Below the pieces are notes generated by a model, which was not told where the DNA came from, searched no databases, and saw only the letters and a program-made list of their open reading frames with translations. Made by a program: the position numbers and the translations under genes. A stretch of DNA of 49,152 bases from NCBI GenBank assembly GCA_964610985.1, contig CAZSZJ010000008.1:1-49152 (forward strand), given 5' to 3'. Each line of letters begins with the position of its first letter. Positions within the stretch are counted from its first letter, which is position 1. This DNA is from JARIHD01 sp964610985 (GTDB lineage Bacteria; Patescibacteriota; Saccharimonadia; Saccharimonadales; UBA4665). Below are positions 29,282 to 37,647 of the stretch, piece after piece.

Positions 29282-32092
29282 CTAACTACAGCCAGTGGTC
29301 GAACCACAGCTGGAGCAGACATAACAGCTGCCGGCGCGCTGAGTTTGGTTACCGCAGTTGTAGCAAAGCGGCGCGGTGCTGTCAGCCTTTGAAGTCTTTT
29401 TAATGGCGCTAGACGCCAAGTCTTGAGACGTAGTCTGTACTGGAACGACTTCCAGCTTCTCGGTTGCGTCAACCTGCTGACCAGCCTCTGAACGATCATC
29501 CGTCAGGAGCATAGTCTGCTGTTCGTCCGGCAGGTCGTCGATCGAAGCTAAGCCGAGTTCTAGACGGTCATCAAAGCTCAGATAGTCCAAAGCCAAACGG
29601 CGGAAGATATAGTCGGTGATAGAACTTGCGGTGCGAATGTCCGGGTCATCAGTGATGCCGGCTGGCGCAAAGCTGCTACTCATTAACGTCTTCACATAGC
29701 TCTTTAGCGGCACACCATACTGCAAACCATGACTTACCGATATGGCAAACGAGTCCATCAGCCCCGACAGGGTAGAGCCTTGCTTTGACACGCTCACGAA
29801 CAATTCACCAGGCGTACCATCTTCGTACTGACTGACCGTAAAGAAGCCCTTAAGGTCTGCCAGATTAAATTTGTAGGTGCGGCTATTACGGCGGCGTGGC
29901 AACTGGCGGCGGATAGCACCCCTGACGACGATCTTGTCGTTGAGGGCTTCAGCGACGGCTACGGGAGCCGATGCGGCGGCGACTTGGACGGGCGCCACTT
30001 CTTCTTTTTGCGCCTTCTTCTTGCCAGAAAGCGGCTGAGCAACCTTACAATTGTCGCGGTAGATGGCGACGGCCTTCAAGCCAAGCTTCCAGGCATCAAT
30101 GTGCAGCCGTTCGACTTCTTCAACAGTTGCGTCTTCGGACATATTGACTGTCTTGCTAATCGCACCAGAGATGAATGGCTGCACCGCACCCATCATTTTG
30201 ACATGGCCAAGGTAATGTATGGCGTTTTCACCCACTGCGCAGGCAAAAATATCATAGTGTTCTTTTTTTAGATGCGGAGCGCCAAGAACGCTGTTGTGTT
30301 CAAAGATGTAGTCGACAATCTCCTGGACTTGCGCCTGCGTGTAGCCCAGTGTCCCTAGGGCGCGAGGCACAGTCTGGTTAACGATAGCCATCGAGCCGCC
30401 ACCTACAAGGTTTTTGTGCTTAACCAGTGCAAAGTCGGGCTCGATACCAGTAGTGTCACAGTCCATCATCAAGCCAATAGTCCCCGTTGGGGCCAATACG
30501 CTAGCCTGTGAGTTGCGAACGCCGTACACCTCACCCAGTTCGACTGCTTCATCCCAAGCGGATGCAGCAGCATTCAGAAGCTCTTCAGAAACCAGGCTAG
30601 CATCGATATGCGAAACAGCCTCACGGTGCATACGCAGAACGTTCAGCATGCCTTCGCGGTCTTTTCGGAAGCCCGCGAACGGACCAACACGCTTAGCCAT
30701 CCTGGCGCTCGTGGCGTATGAATGACCGGTCAGCAGTGCAGTAATGGCTGCAGCCTGAGCTCGGCCTTCGGCCGAATCGTATGGCAAGCCTTGAGCCATC
30801 AGCATCGCACCAAGGTTGGCATAGCCGATGCCAAGCTCGCGGTAAGCCTTGGCGTTTTTGGTGATACTCTCGGTTGGGTACGCGGAATAGCCAACCAGGA
30901 TTTCTTGCGCTGTAAAGATAAGTTCGACGGTGTGTTTGAATGCTTCGATGTCGAAGGTATTGTCAGCCCGCAAGTATTTGAGCAAATTAATCGAAGCCAA
31001 GTTACACGCCGAGTTGTCGAGGTGCATGTATTCACTACAAGGATTACTACCGTTAATACGACCGGCTTTAGGCGTGGTGTGCCAACGGTTAATAGTAGTG
31101 TCAAATTGCATGCCGGGGTCGGCACAGGCCCAAGCGGCCTCAGAAATCTGGCGAAACAGTTCGCGGGCCCTGACCGTTTTTACGGTCTTGTCAGTCTTAA
31201 CCGCTTTTAGATCCCAGTCTTCGTCATTTTCAACGGCACGCATGAACTCGTCAGTCACACGAACGGAGTTATTGGCGTTTTGGTACTGAACCGAAATGAT
31301 GTCACGACCGTCCAAACTCATATCGAATCCTGCATCACGCAGAGCGCGGATCTTGTCTTCTTCACGCTTCTTGATGTCGATGAACTCAAGAACATCCGGG
31401 TGGTCAATATTTAGGATGACCATCTTAGCAGCACGGCGAGTTTTGCCACCACTCTTGATAGCACCAGCCACTGAGTCAGCACCACGCATAAAGCTGATGG
31501 GGCCGGAAGCCCTGCCGGCGCTCTTACCAAGCGGCTCAAACGATGAACGGATACTACTGATATTGAGGCCAGCACCCGAACCGCCCTTAAAGATAACACC
31601 CTCTTCCTTGTACCAGTTAAGGACCGATTCCATCGTATCTTCAACCTTCAAAATAAAGCAGGCACTTGCTTGCTGTGCGCGTTCTGGCGCGCCGATATTA
31701 AACCATACTGGCGAGTTGAAGGCCGCACGCTGAGTGGCCAGCACGTACTTCAGTTCTTCGCGGTAATCCTCGGCTTCCTGCTCAGACTCAAAATAGCCTT
31801 CCTGCAGACCCTGACGCGTCACTGTGTCGGCCACGCGGTCAATTAAATGACGCAGTGACGCTTCACGCTCAGGAGTTCCTGGCGTACCACAAAAGTACTT
31901 TTGAGCCACGATGTTAATCGCGTTCAACGACCAGCCCTCTGGAAATTCTACGTCTTTTTGTTCAAAAACGGGTTTGCCTGAAGCCGGATTCTTAATCAAA
32001 GAATCTTGTTTAACCCATGTTAGCAAGTCATATGCTTTGCTTTTTGGCGGGGTGAAAAATCTACCCGCCTGTAGACCGGTTGTCTGTCCCAT
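29282..32092 (-). CDS. nrdJ: Adenosylcobalamin-dependent (class II) ribonucleotide reductase
   Basis: A 936-aa class II RNR that makes dNTP precursors using coenzyme B12 and needs no oxygen. The 10-stranded barrel shows SACFILKVEDTMESVL (first active-site Cys), GGSGAGLNISSIRS, the NGSNPCSEYMHLDNSACNLASINL region with the central radical Cys, and APTGTIGLMMDCDTTGIEPD. The B12-dependent families have this layout and lack a separate radical subunit gene; none is seen nearby. After ~660 a linker leads to a domain with SVSHGLQYGVPLKSYV, and the C-terminus ends in a Cys-rich tail (CYNCG, CYVCSSCG, GCS) that probably re-reduces the active site. It follows nrdR on the same strand, with a structured RNA between them. 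Confidence 0.95.
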   Translation of the reverse strand: MGQTTGLQAGRFFTPPKSKAYDLLTWVKQDSLIKNPASGKPVFEQKDVEFPEGWSLNAINIVAQKYFCGTPGTPEREASLRHLIDRVADTVTRQGLQEGYFESEQEAEDYREELKYVLATQRAAFNSPVWFNIGAPERAQQASACFILKVEDTMESVLNWYKEEGVIFKGGSGAGLNISSIRSSFEPLGKSAGRASGPISFMRGADSVAGAIKSGGKTRRAAKMVILNIDHPDVLEFIDIKKREEDKIRALRDAGFDMSLDGRDIISVQYQNANNSVRVTDEFMRAVENDEDWDLKAVKTDKTVKTVRARELFRQISEAAWACADPGMQFDTTINRWHTTPKAGRINGSNPCSEYMHLDNSACNLASINLLKYLRADNTFDIEAFKHTVELIFTAQEILVGYSAYPTESITKNAKAYRELGIGYANLGAMLMAQGLPYDSAEGRAQAAAITALLTGHSYATSARMAKRVGPFAGFRKDREGMLNVLRMHREAVSHIDASLVSEELLNAAASAWDEAVELGEVYGVRNSQASVLAPTGTIGLMMDCDTTGIEPDFALVKHKNLVGGGSMAIVNQTVPRALGTLGYTQAQVQEIVDYIFEHNSVLGAPHLKKEHYDIFACAVGENAIHYLGHVKMMGAVQPFISGAISKTVNMSEDATVEEVERLHIDAWKLGLKAVAIYRDNCKVAQPLSGKKKAQKEEVAPVQVAAASAPVAVAEALNDKIVVRGAIRRQLPRRRNSRTYKFNLADLKGFFTVSQYEDGTPGELFVSVSKQGSTLSGLMDSFAISVSHGLQYGVPLKSYVKTLMSSSFAPAGITDDPDIRTASSITDYIFRRLALDYLSFDDRLELGLASIDDLPDEQQTMLLTDDRSEAGQQVDATEKLEVVPVQTTSQDLASSAIKKTSKADSTAPLCYNCGNQTQRAGSCYVCSSCGSTTGCS

Positions 32093-32204
32093 AGTACCCT
32101 CACTTTTTATTGCCCCTTAGTCTCCCCCTAAAAAGGCATTTATATTGTTTTTGGTTGTATTTGTTTAGAGTTGCAAGCTGCCCATGAAAGTCTCCCCTCG
32201 GACA

Positions 32205-32303
32205 CTGTCAGCTCCCCCCAGGCCTCATACTCTGTGGTGTTATTTATACGCCACAGCAGCCGGTCTGTTCAAGACCAAAATAAGACCTCAAGGGAGCTGA
32301 CAG
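32205..32303 (-). ncRNA. Structured leader RNA between nrdR and nrdJ
   Basis: A perfect 12-bp helix (CTGTCAGCTCCC 32303-32292 minus reading, with GGGAGCTGACAG 32216-32205) closes a junction of 75 nt. Inside are hairpin GGTCTTGAACAGACC and hairpin CTGTGG...CCACAG (13-nt loop). The outer helix starts 5 nt after the nrdR stop. It has no T-run, so it is not an intrinsic terminator. It is probably cis-acting on nrdJ, for example a ligand-sensing leader or an RNA-processing site. I recall a published 'nrdJ RNA motif' upstream of class II RNR genes but cannot tell if this is a member. It shows none of the conserved sequence blocks of the usual cobalamin riboswitch. Confidence 0.6.
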
Positions 32304-32308
32304 GCCTG

Positions 32309-32779
32309 CTAGGGCTGCGTTTCGAATGCGCGCTGCTTAATATGCGAGAGCTCTTCTTCGAATCCAGCAATATCCTTAAAGCGACGATACACGCTGGCAA
32401 ATCGCACATAAGCGACTTCGTTCAGTTGCGCCAATCGATCCATCACCTTCTCCCCAAGTTTGGACGAAGGAACTTCAGGATCACCACAGGCATAAAGCTC
32501 TTGCTCCACTTCCGAAACCAAACGCTCCAACTGCATATTAGTAACAGGCGTCTTTTCGCACGCGCGATTCAGTCCAGCAAGCAGCTTCTCACGGCTAAAA
32601 AGCTCACGCGTGCCATCGTTTTTGGTAACGACCAGCTGCGGACGCTCTACGCGCTCGTACGTAGTAAAGCGATATTCGCAGTTTGTACAGGCCCGGCGGC
32701 GACGGATTGCTTGGCCGTCGGCAGCCTCACGCGATTCGATCACCTTGGTGTCGGTAAAATGACACTGGCCACACCTCAT
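32309..32779 (-). CDS. nrdR: Transcriptional repressor NrdR
   Basis: A 156-aa regulator of ribonucleotide reductase genes, normal length. The N-terminal zinc ribbon has four Cys (MRCGQC and ACTNCEYRFTTYE), with the RRRRxC basic patch that contacts DNA. The ATP-cone domain (about residues 49-139) starts at LVVTKNDGTRELFSREKL and senses ATP or dATP. Its own promoter carries two NrdR boxes, so it should be autoregulated. nrdJ lies downstream on the same strand after the structured leader, so both are probably one transcription unit. Confidence 0.97.
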   Translation of the reverse strand: MRCGQCHFTDTKVIESREAADGQAIRRRRACTNCEYRFTTYERVERPQLVVTKNDGTRELFSREKLLAGLNRACEKTPVTNMQLERLVSEVEQELYACGDPEVPSSKLGEKVMDRLAQLNEVAYVRFASVYRRFKDIAGFEEELSHIKQRAFETQP

Positions 32780-32814
32780 ATCGCCTATCTCCCCTCATTG
32801 ATTGATAACGTGCC

Positions 32815-32871
32815 ATCACTATATGTAGTGCTTGTGCTTTTAATGATAGCTCTATACATAGCGTTTTTCAA
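32815..32871 (-). promoter_or_regulatory. nrdR promoter with two NrdR boxes
   Basis: On the minus strand TTGAAA (32871-32866), a 17-nt spacer and TATCAT (32848-32843) form a good promoter. One palindromic box (core CTATACATAG on the plus strand, 32852-32861) lies within the -35/-10 spacer. The second (CACTATATGTAGTG, core 32819-32828) lies just after the start point. Their cores are 33 bp apart, about three helical turns, as expected for paired NrdR boxes. Confidence 0.8.
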
Positions 32872-32912
32872 TCATTTTGTCATAATTTTGGGTTGTATTA
32901 TTTATTACAAAA

Positions 32913-34235
32913 CTAGTCGTTTTTATCTGTTTTATCAGATTCGCCGTTATCACGGTAGCGTTTTGCAAGTCTTCGCAGAAAAGAGGGTTTTTCGAGTTCG
33001 GCGTCTACATCCGGTGAAAGGACAACATCGTGCTTGGGCGTGTCCGTCTCGTCATCTTGAGTGGTGTCGTCGTCCAAGGTCCAGATATTGGGCACAGTAG
33101 CGTCAGACTTGAAATCCGTGACGGCATCGTCTTCAAGAGTAGTATCAATGTGCGACATGTCCGTATCAGTTGCATCCGAGGAAGTAGGTATGGTACTATC
33201 GGCGACAACGCTTGTGGCTACAGTATTATCCGCGGCCAAACCATCGCTAGCCGACTGACCAGCGTCCCGCGCCGCAAAATAAGCAGCATCAAAACCAGTA
33301 GCAACTACAGTAATGATCAATTCGCCTTCGAGTTCCGGGTTAATGGTCGCACCAAAAATAATATTGGCGTCTGGGTCGGCAGCATTAGTGATGGTCTCAG
33401 CCGCAGTATTAATTTCATGCATCGAAAGATCTTCACCACCGATAACGTTAAAGAGAATACCCCGAGCACCATCAATCGAAACTTCGAGCAACGGCGAATC
33501 AATAGCCTGTTGTGCAGCCATGACGGCCCGGTTCTCGCCGTTAGCGCGACCAATACCCATGAGAGCCGAACCAGCGTTCTGCATAACCGCCTTAACGTCG
33601 GCAAAGTCCAGATTAATAAGCCCATGAACGGTGATCAGATCTGAAATACCCTGCACGCCCTGTCGCAGTACGTCGTCAGCCACTTTAAAGGCCTCAACCA
33701 GCGGCGTTTGACGGTCGATTGTCTGTAGCAAGCGGTCATTTGGAATAATAATCAGCGTGTCGACCGACTGACGCAAGTTCGCTATGGCGTGTTCGGCATT
33801 ACGACGACGCTTCTCCCCCTCAAAAGCGAATGGCTTGGTAGCAAATCCAACGACCAAGATGCCCATTTCTTTGGCGGCTTGTGCAACGATAGCACCGGCA
33901 CCACTACCTGTACCTCCGCCAGCGCCTAGTGTAACAAAGACCATGTCTGCACCTTCGAGTGCCTTTTTGATCTCTTCCATAGATTCCCGGGCAGCTTTTT
34001 CGCCGACCGATGGGTCTGCGCCGGCACCCAGGCCACGAGTTGCGTCCTTACCAATATGAATTTTAACCTTGGCGCGTGAATGATGAAGCGCCTGCGCATC
34101 GGTATTAACGGCAATAAATTCCACGCCATCAACACCAGCATCAACCATGCGGTTTATTGCGGCTCCACCTGCCCCACCCACGCCAATAACCTTAATGCGT
34201 GCAAATGTTTCTATAGCTGGTGCGACTTGAGGCAT
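32913..34235 (-). CDS. ftsZ: Cell division protein FtsZ
   Basis: A 440-aa tubulin-like GTPase that forms the division ring. The N-terminal KVIGVGGAGGAAINRM, the tubulin signature GAGGGTGSGAGA (about residues 104-115), the FEGEKRRRNAE and NDRLLQTI stretches, and the T7-loop region INLDFADVKAVMQNAG are all intact. After ~320 a ~100-residue acidic, Thr/Asp-rich linker leads to a C-terminal conserved peptide, KPSFLRRLAKRY, the docking site for FtsA and other partners. Its promoter lies after ftsA (TTGCAC, 17 nt, TATACT), and AGAGAGGG is upstream of the ATG. Confidence 0.98.
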   Translation of the reverse strand: MPQVAPAIETFARIKVIGVGGAGGAAINRMVDAGVDGVEFIAVNTDAQALHHSRAKVKIHIGKDATRGLGAGADPSVGEKAARESMEEIKKALEGADMVFVTLGAGGGTGSGAGAIVAQAAKEMGILVVGFATKPFAFEGEKRRRNAEHAIANLRQSVDTLIIIPNDRLLQTIDRQTPLVEAFKVADDVLRQGVQGISDLITVHGLINLDFADVKAVMQNAGSALMGIGRANGENRAVMAAQQAIDSPLLEVSIDGARGILFNVIGGEDLSMHEINTAAETITNAADPDANIIFGATINPELEGELIITVVATGFDAAYFAARDAGQSASDGLAADNTVATSVVADSTIPTSSDATDTDMSHIDTTLEDDAVTDFKSDATVPNIWTLDDDTTQDDETDTPKHDVVLSPDVDAELEKPSFLRRLAKRYRDNGESDKTDKND

Positions 34236-34277
34236 AAAGCTTATAACCCTCTCTTATTCTTCACGTAGTATATGGTG

Positions 34278-34306
34278 AGTATATCGCAGGCTCCATTAGC
34301 GTGCAA
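34278..34306 (-). promoter_or_regulatory. ftsZ promoter
   Basis: On the minus strand TTGCAC (34306-34301), a 17-nt spacer and TATACT (34283-34278). The predicted leader is about 35 nt and includes AGAGAGGG before ATG 34235, so ftsZ can be expressed apart from ftsA. Confidence 0.65.
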
Positions 34307-34366
34307 CAAAACTTATGCGGTTTACCGTATTGATTTGGCGAATGCACACTTTACGTATACGCTGCA

Positions 34367-35599
34367 CTATCGCTTAAAACGGCCCAACAAATTATCGACC
34401 ATTTTTAGTGCTCGGGCACTCGTTTGGCCCATTCCACCAGATTGAGGAGTTTCGGGCGCCAACATCATATCAAGCATCATCAACCCTACAGCGGCGGCAT
34501 ACGAAGGGTCAGCCACAGTATCAATCAACCCCGAAACCGATTGCAGTTTTCCAATACGGGCGGCAAGCTGCAGCTTATCTTTTGCAAAAGCGGCCATGCC
34601 GGGCAGCTTTGAGCCACCGCCAACAATAACCACACCGCCGGGCAATTTGTGTGCACGGTGAATACGAATAAGCTCTCTTTGCACAAATTCAAAGAGCTCT
34701 TCGACCCGTGCTTCGGTAATCATCGCCACTTCTTCAGCTTTAAATATATGATCTTGGTTTTGCACTTTAATCCGAATGTCGCGTTTGGGCACTTCGGCAA
34801 GAGTAGCGAACTTTACTTTGACTGCTTCGGCGACCTCGAGGTCAGTCTTGAGACCAATCGCCAGGTCGTTCGTGATATGCATACTACCGATAGGAATTAC
34901 AGCCACGTGCTGCACCTCACCGTCTTCTAAAACGACCAAATTCGTCGTACCGGCACCGATGTCAAGCAAAAGCGTACCCGCCTCTTTTTGTTGACGTGCC
35001 ATAACTGCTTCAGCTGCCGCAAGGCTCGAAAGAGTATGATTGTGGATCTGGATCTGCGCTTTTTCGAGAGCCATGTCCAGATTACGCAAATTGGGGGTCG
35101 AAGCGGTGACAATATGCGCATCCACCTCGAGCCGTACGCCATGCATTCCAACTGGATCCTTAATATTCTCTTGACCGTCAAGACGATAATTTTTGGCAAA
35201 AACCTGAATAATCTCTCTGTTGGTTGGCAGCTGCATAATGGTGGCAGCTTCTTCAGCGCGCATACGGTCATCAGGGGTAATTTCACGATTAGCCGCACTA
35301 ATGGCAATTACACCCTTAGAGTTGATGCCTGTAATGTGCGAACCATTAACGTTGACTGTGGCACCGGTAATACGAATGCCCGAAACCCGTTCCGCCTCTG
35401 TAAGTGCTTGTGCGATAGCATCGGCAACGTCGTCAATATGTGCAACAATACCACGGCGCATACCCAGGTTGCGGGCACTTCCATGGCCAACAATCGATAA
35501 TTTACCCTGATTTTCCCCGTCTACCGTGCCAATTACACATCGTACTGCACTAGTGCCTACGTCGAGGCCGACAAACGGTATTGAAGCTTGACCTTGCAT
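34367..35599 (-). CDS. ftsA: Cell division protein FtsA
   Basis: A 410-aa actin-like ATPase that ties FtsZ filaments to the membrane. The phosphate-1 motif VGLDVGTSAVRCVIG is at the N-terminus. The 1C (SHS2) domain region follows (about 80-165: NVNGSHITGINSKGVIAI), then the phosphate-2 motif LLLDIGAGTTNLVVLE and the adenosine motif GGVVIVGGGSKLPGM. The C-terminus has an amphipathic, basic tail (RALKMVDNLLGRFKR), suited to membrane binding. The -10 box TATACT is 8 nt before the ATG, so the ftsA mRNA is predicted leaderless. Confidence 0.96.
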   Translation of the reverse strand: MQGQASIPFVGLDVGTSAVRCVIGTVDGENQGKLSIVGHGSARNLGMRRGIVAHIDDVADAIAQALTEAERVSGIRITGATVNVNGSHITGINSKGVIAISAANREITPDDRMRAEEAATIMQLPTNREIIQVFAKNYRLDGQENIKDPVGMHGVRLEVDAHIVTASTPNLRNLDMALEKAQIQIHNHTLSSLAAAEAVMARQQKEAGTLLLDIGAGTTNLVVLEDGEVQHVAVIPIGSMHITNDLAIGLKTDLEVAEAVKVKFATLAEVPKRDIRIKVQNQDHIFKAEEVAMITEARVEELFEFVQRELIRIHRAHKLPGGVVIVGGGSKLPGMAAFAKDKLQLAARIGKLQSVSGLIDTVADPSYAAAVGLMMLDMMLAPETPQSGGMGQTSARALKMVDNLLGRFKR

Positions 35600-35607
35600 A
35601 TGGTGAA

Positions 35608-35637
35608 AGTATAGCGCTTACCTTTAGTGTTCGGCAA
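35608..35637 (-). promoter_or_regulatory. ftsA promoter (leaderless type)
   Basis: On the minus strand TTGCCG (35637-35632), an 18-nt spacer and TATACT (35613-35608), 8 nt before ATG 35599. Confidence 0.55.
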
Positions 35638-35641
35638 GTAT

Positions 35642-36388
35642 TTATATCTGGGTAAGTATTTCGCACCCTGTTGGGGTTACTAAAATAGTGTGCTCAAATT
35701 GCGCAGACCAGCTGCCATCCTGTGTTAAGAGTGTCCAGCCGTCCCGGGCCTGATATATATCATGACCGCCCAATGTGGTAATTGGCTCAATCGCTATAGT
35801 CATTCCAGACTTTAAGACCCCGCCTTGGCCGGCATGGCCATAATTTGGGATCTCCGGATCCTCGTGGAGCTCATGCCCGACACCGTGGCCTACGAGTTCG
35901 CGCACGATGCCTAACTTATACCCCCGCAGTGTACGTTCGATAGTAGCCGAAACATCACCAATACGCACGCCGGCCTTCACGATAGCGAGGGCGTCTTGCA
36001 GGGCACGCTTAGTACCCGTAATCAAGCGCTTAGTGTCGGGGGTAAAGGCATCACCGACACAAACAGTAATGCCTGCATCAGTGATCATCCCCTTATACTT
36101 AACGCCAAAATCATAATTAACAACATCACCATTTTTGAAAGGTATCGAATTAGGAATAGAGTGCTGTACCTGATTGTTTACCGAGATACAGATAATATCC
36201 GGATAGCCATGAAAGCCCAAAAATGCCGGTTCGCCTCCTAACTTCTTAAGCTCTTCCTTGGCAATGGCCGACATGTCCTGCGGCGACAAGCCTTCTGTTG
36301 TTTTTTTTCGCAAAATGTCGAGTACCGTGGCTAGCATTCGACCACTTTCGCGCATTGCAGCTATTTCTGATTCTGTTTTTGGGGTCAT
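35642..36388 (-). CDS. map: Methionine aminopeptidase, type I
   Basis: A 248-aa pita-bread metallopeptidase that removes the N-terminal Met after deformylation. The metal ligands are present: Asp in VNYDFGVKYKGMITDAGITV (two Asp), His in ELVGHGVGHELHEDPEIPNYG, Glu in TIAIEPITTLG and Glu in SAQFEHTILVT. No N-terminal zinc extension is present, so this is type Ia. It starts 3 nt after the adk stop, at the end of the rpsU-yqeY-adk-map operon. The matching deformylase gene is at 40.0 kb. Confidence 0.97.
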   Translation of the reverse strand: MTPKTESEIAAMRESGRMLATVLDILRKKTTEGLSPQDMSAIAKEELKKLGGEPAFLGFHGYPDIICISVNNQVQHSIPNSIPFKNGDVVNYDFGVKYKGMITDAGITVCVGDAFTPDTKRLITGTKRALQDALAIVKAGVRIGDVSATIERTLRGYKLGIVRELVGHGVGHELHEDPEIPNYGHAGQGGVLKSGMTIAIEPITTLGGHDIYQARDGWTLLTQDGSWSAQFEHTILVTPTGCEILTQI

Positions 36389-36391
36389 AAT

Positions 36392-36922
36392 TTAGCCTAG
36401 GTGCTTTAAGATATCATCGTGTACTTCGCGCGGGCTCTGAGTGGCGTCGATGGAATACACGCTCACCCCCTCTTTTTTGAAGTATTCCAAGATGGGCAAC
36501 GTGACTTCACGATATTCTTTAAAACGCTCTGTAATAGCTTCTTCGGTATCGTCGCGGCGGCCTCGCGCCATAAGGCGACGCCTCACTTCAGCTTCATGGG
36601 CATCCAGATTAACGACAGCCGTTAGCCTAAAACGCTTCTTGTGGATCTGATCCAGCAGCCACTCTCCTTGAGGAATTGTCCGTGGAAAACCATCAAGAAC
36701 AAACTCCTGATCGGCATCAATTAAATTGAGGACGGTATCTAGGATGGTGACCATCTCGTCGTCGTCCAACAGTTTACCGGCTAGCATCTCGTGACGACGC
36801 TTCCCTGTTACGAGTACGCGCAAAATCTCACCAGTCGATATCCAAGCATAGCCATGTTCATCGGCAAACATTTTGCCTTGCATGCTTTTACCCGAACCAG
36901 CGACACCGGTCAGAATAATCAT
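36392..36922 (-). CDS. adk: Adenylate kinase, short-LID form
   Basis: A 176-aa P-loop nucleotide monophosphate kinase. The Walker A loop is GVAGSGKSMQGKM at the N-terminus, and the NMP-binding core shows ISTGEILR and the DGFPRT motif. At the LID position (about residues 125-135) only a short RLMARGRRDDT loop remains, instead of the ~30-residue LID of E. coli Adk. A UMP/CMP-kinase-like specificity cannot be excluded, but the map neighbour favours Adk. The ATG overlaps the yqeY end by 4 nt. Confidence 0.85.
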   Translation of the reverse strand: MIILTGVAGSGKSMQGKMFADEHGYAWISTGEILRVLVTGKRRHEMLAGKLLDDDEMVTILDTVLNLIDADQEFVLDGFPRTIPQGEWLLDQIHKKRFRLTAVVNLDAHEAEVRRRLMARGRRDDTEEAITERFKEYREVTLPILEYFKKEGVSVYSIDATQSPREVHDDILKHLG

Positions 36923-37374
36923 AAATTAGCCAACTTATCTTTAACTGCAGTGGCGATACGAGAGCCGTCTGCTTGGCCGGCGGTTTTTTGTTTCACCAAT
37001 CCGATCACTCTGCCCATAGCCTGCGGGCTGTCCGCACCGGTTTCGGCAATAGCAGCGTCAATAATTTGGCTGAGTTCTTCATTGGTAAGCTGCTTTGGTA
37101 GGTAGGCCTCGATAATAGCCTTTTCGGCAAGTTCTTTGGCGGCACGGTCTTCTGCCCCGCCTTTCCTAAAGAGTTCAGCACTTTCTTGGCGTTTCTTCAC
37201 TTCTTTGGCAAGCAATATAGTCACCTCGTCATCTGGCAGACCGGTATCACGGATGCCCTGAGCTACTTCGGCATACAGGATAACACTTTTAAGACCACGC
37301 AAAGTAGTTGCGCGGTCTTTATCACCTGAAAGCAGGGCTTGCTTTAGGTCTATCTCGATTTGCTGTTTAAGCAT
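36919..37374 (-). CDS. yqeY: GatB/YqeY domain protein
   Basis: A 151-aa all-helical protein related to the C-terminal tRNA-binding domain of GatB. MLKQQIEIDLKQALLSGDKD, LRGLKSVILYAEVAQG, EKAIIEAYLPKQLTNEELSQ and a closing MGRVIGLVKQKTAGQADGS are diagnostic. YqeY-type proteins probably bind tRNA or assist amidation, but their exact role is not settled. The gene starts 9 nt after rpsU and overlaps adk by 4 nt, so it belongs to that operon. Confidence 0.93.
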   Translation of the reverse strand: MLKQQIEIDLKQALLSGDKDRATTLRGLKSVILYAEVAQGIRDTGLPDDEVTILLAKEVKKRQESAELFRKGGAEDRAAKELAEKAIIEAYLPKQLTNEELSQIIDAAIAETGADSPQAMGRVIGLVKQKTAGQADGSRIATAVKDKLANL

Positions 37375-37383
37375 CCGAGAATC

Positions 37384-37599
37384 CTAGCGCTGGCCGAGCT
37401 TAATCTTCTTTAACTTGAGACTTTTACGCTGTTGGCGAACGATAGCTTTTTGGCGACGTTCACGCTTGCTAATAGGCTTTTCGAAATATTGATTGCCTTT
37501 AACAACGGCGATTGTTCCGGCTTGCTGTACCTTGCGGGTAAAGCGACGGAGCAAGTTCTCTAGTGATTCTTTTGAGTCTTTACGTGTAACTTGTATCAT
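37384..37599 (-). CDS. rpsU: 30S ribosomal protein S21
   Basis: A 71-aa, very basic bS21. The start MIQVTRKDSKESLENLLRRF and the C-terminal SKRERRQKAIVRQQRKSLKL match the family. S21 lies near the anti-Shine-Dalgarno region of the 30S platform, so it matters for the leader-dependent genes of this genome. It heads the rpsU-yqeY-adk-map operon. Its promoter places the -10 box 9 nt before the ATG, so its own mRNA is probably leaderless. Confidence 0.95.
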   Translation of the reverse strand: MIQVTRKDSKESLENLLRRFTRKVQQAGTIAVVKGNQYFEKPISKRERRQKAIVRQQRKSLKLKKIKLGQR

Positions 37600-37608
37600 T
37601 TCAAATCC

Positions 37609-37637
37609 ATTCTAATGTAACAGAGGGGTTTTTGCAA
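37609..37637 (-). promoter_or_regulatory. rpsU operon promoter (leaderless type)
   Basis: On the minus strand TTGCAA (37637-37632), a 17-nt spacer and TAGAAT (37614-37609), 9 nt before ATG 37599. Confidence 0.65.
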
Positions 37638-37647
37638 GCACCAAGTG

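Noticed and set aside
32093..32310. A classical cobalamin riboswitch before nrdJ
   Set aside because: The conserved blocks of that riboswitch are absent on either strand; only a different folded RNA is visible.
32171..33100. A 309-codon plus-strand open frame over nrdR and ftsZ
   Set aside because: It is antisense to two certain genes and has no recognisable domain.
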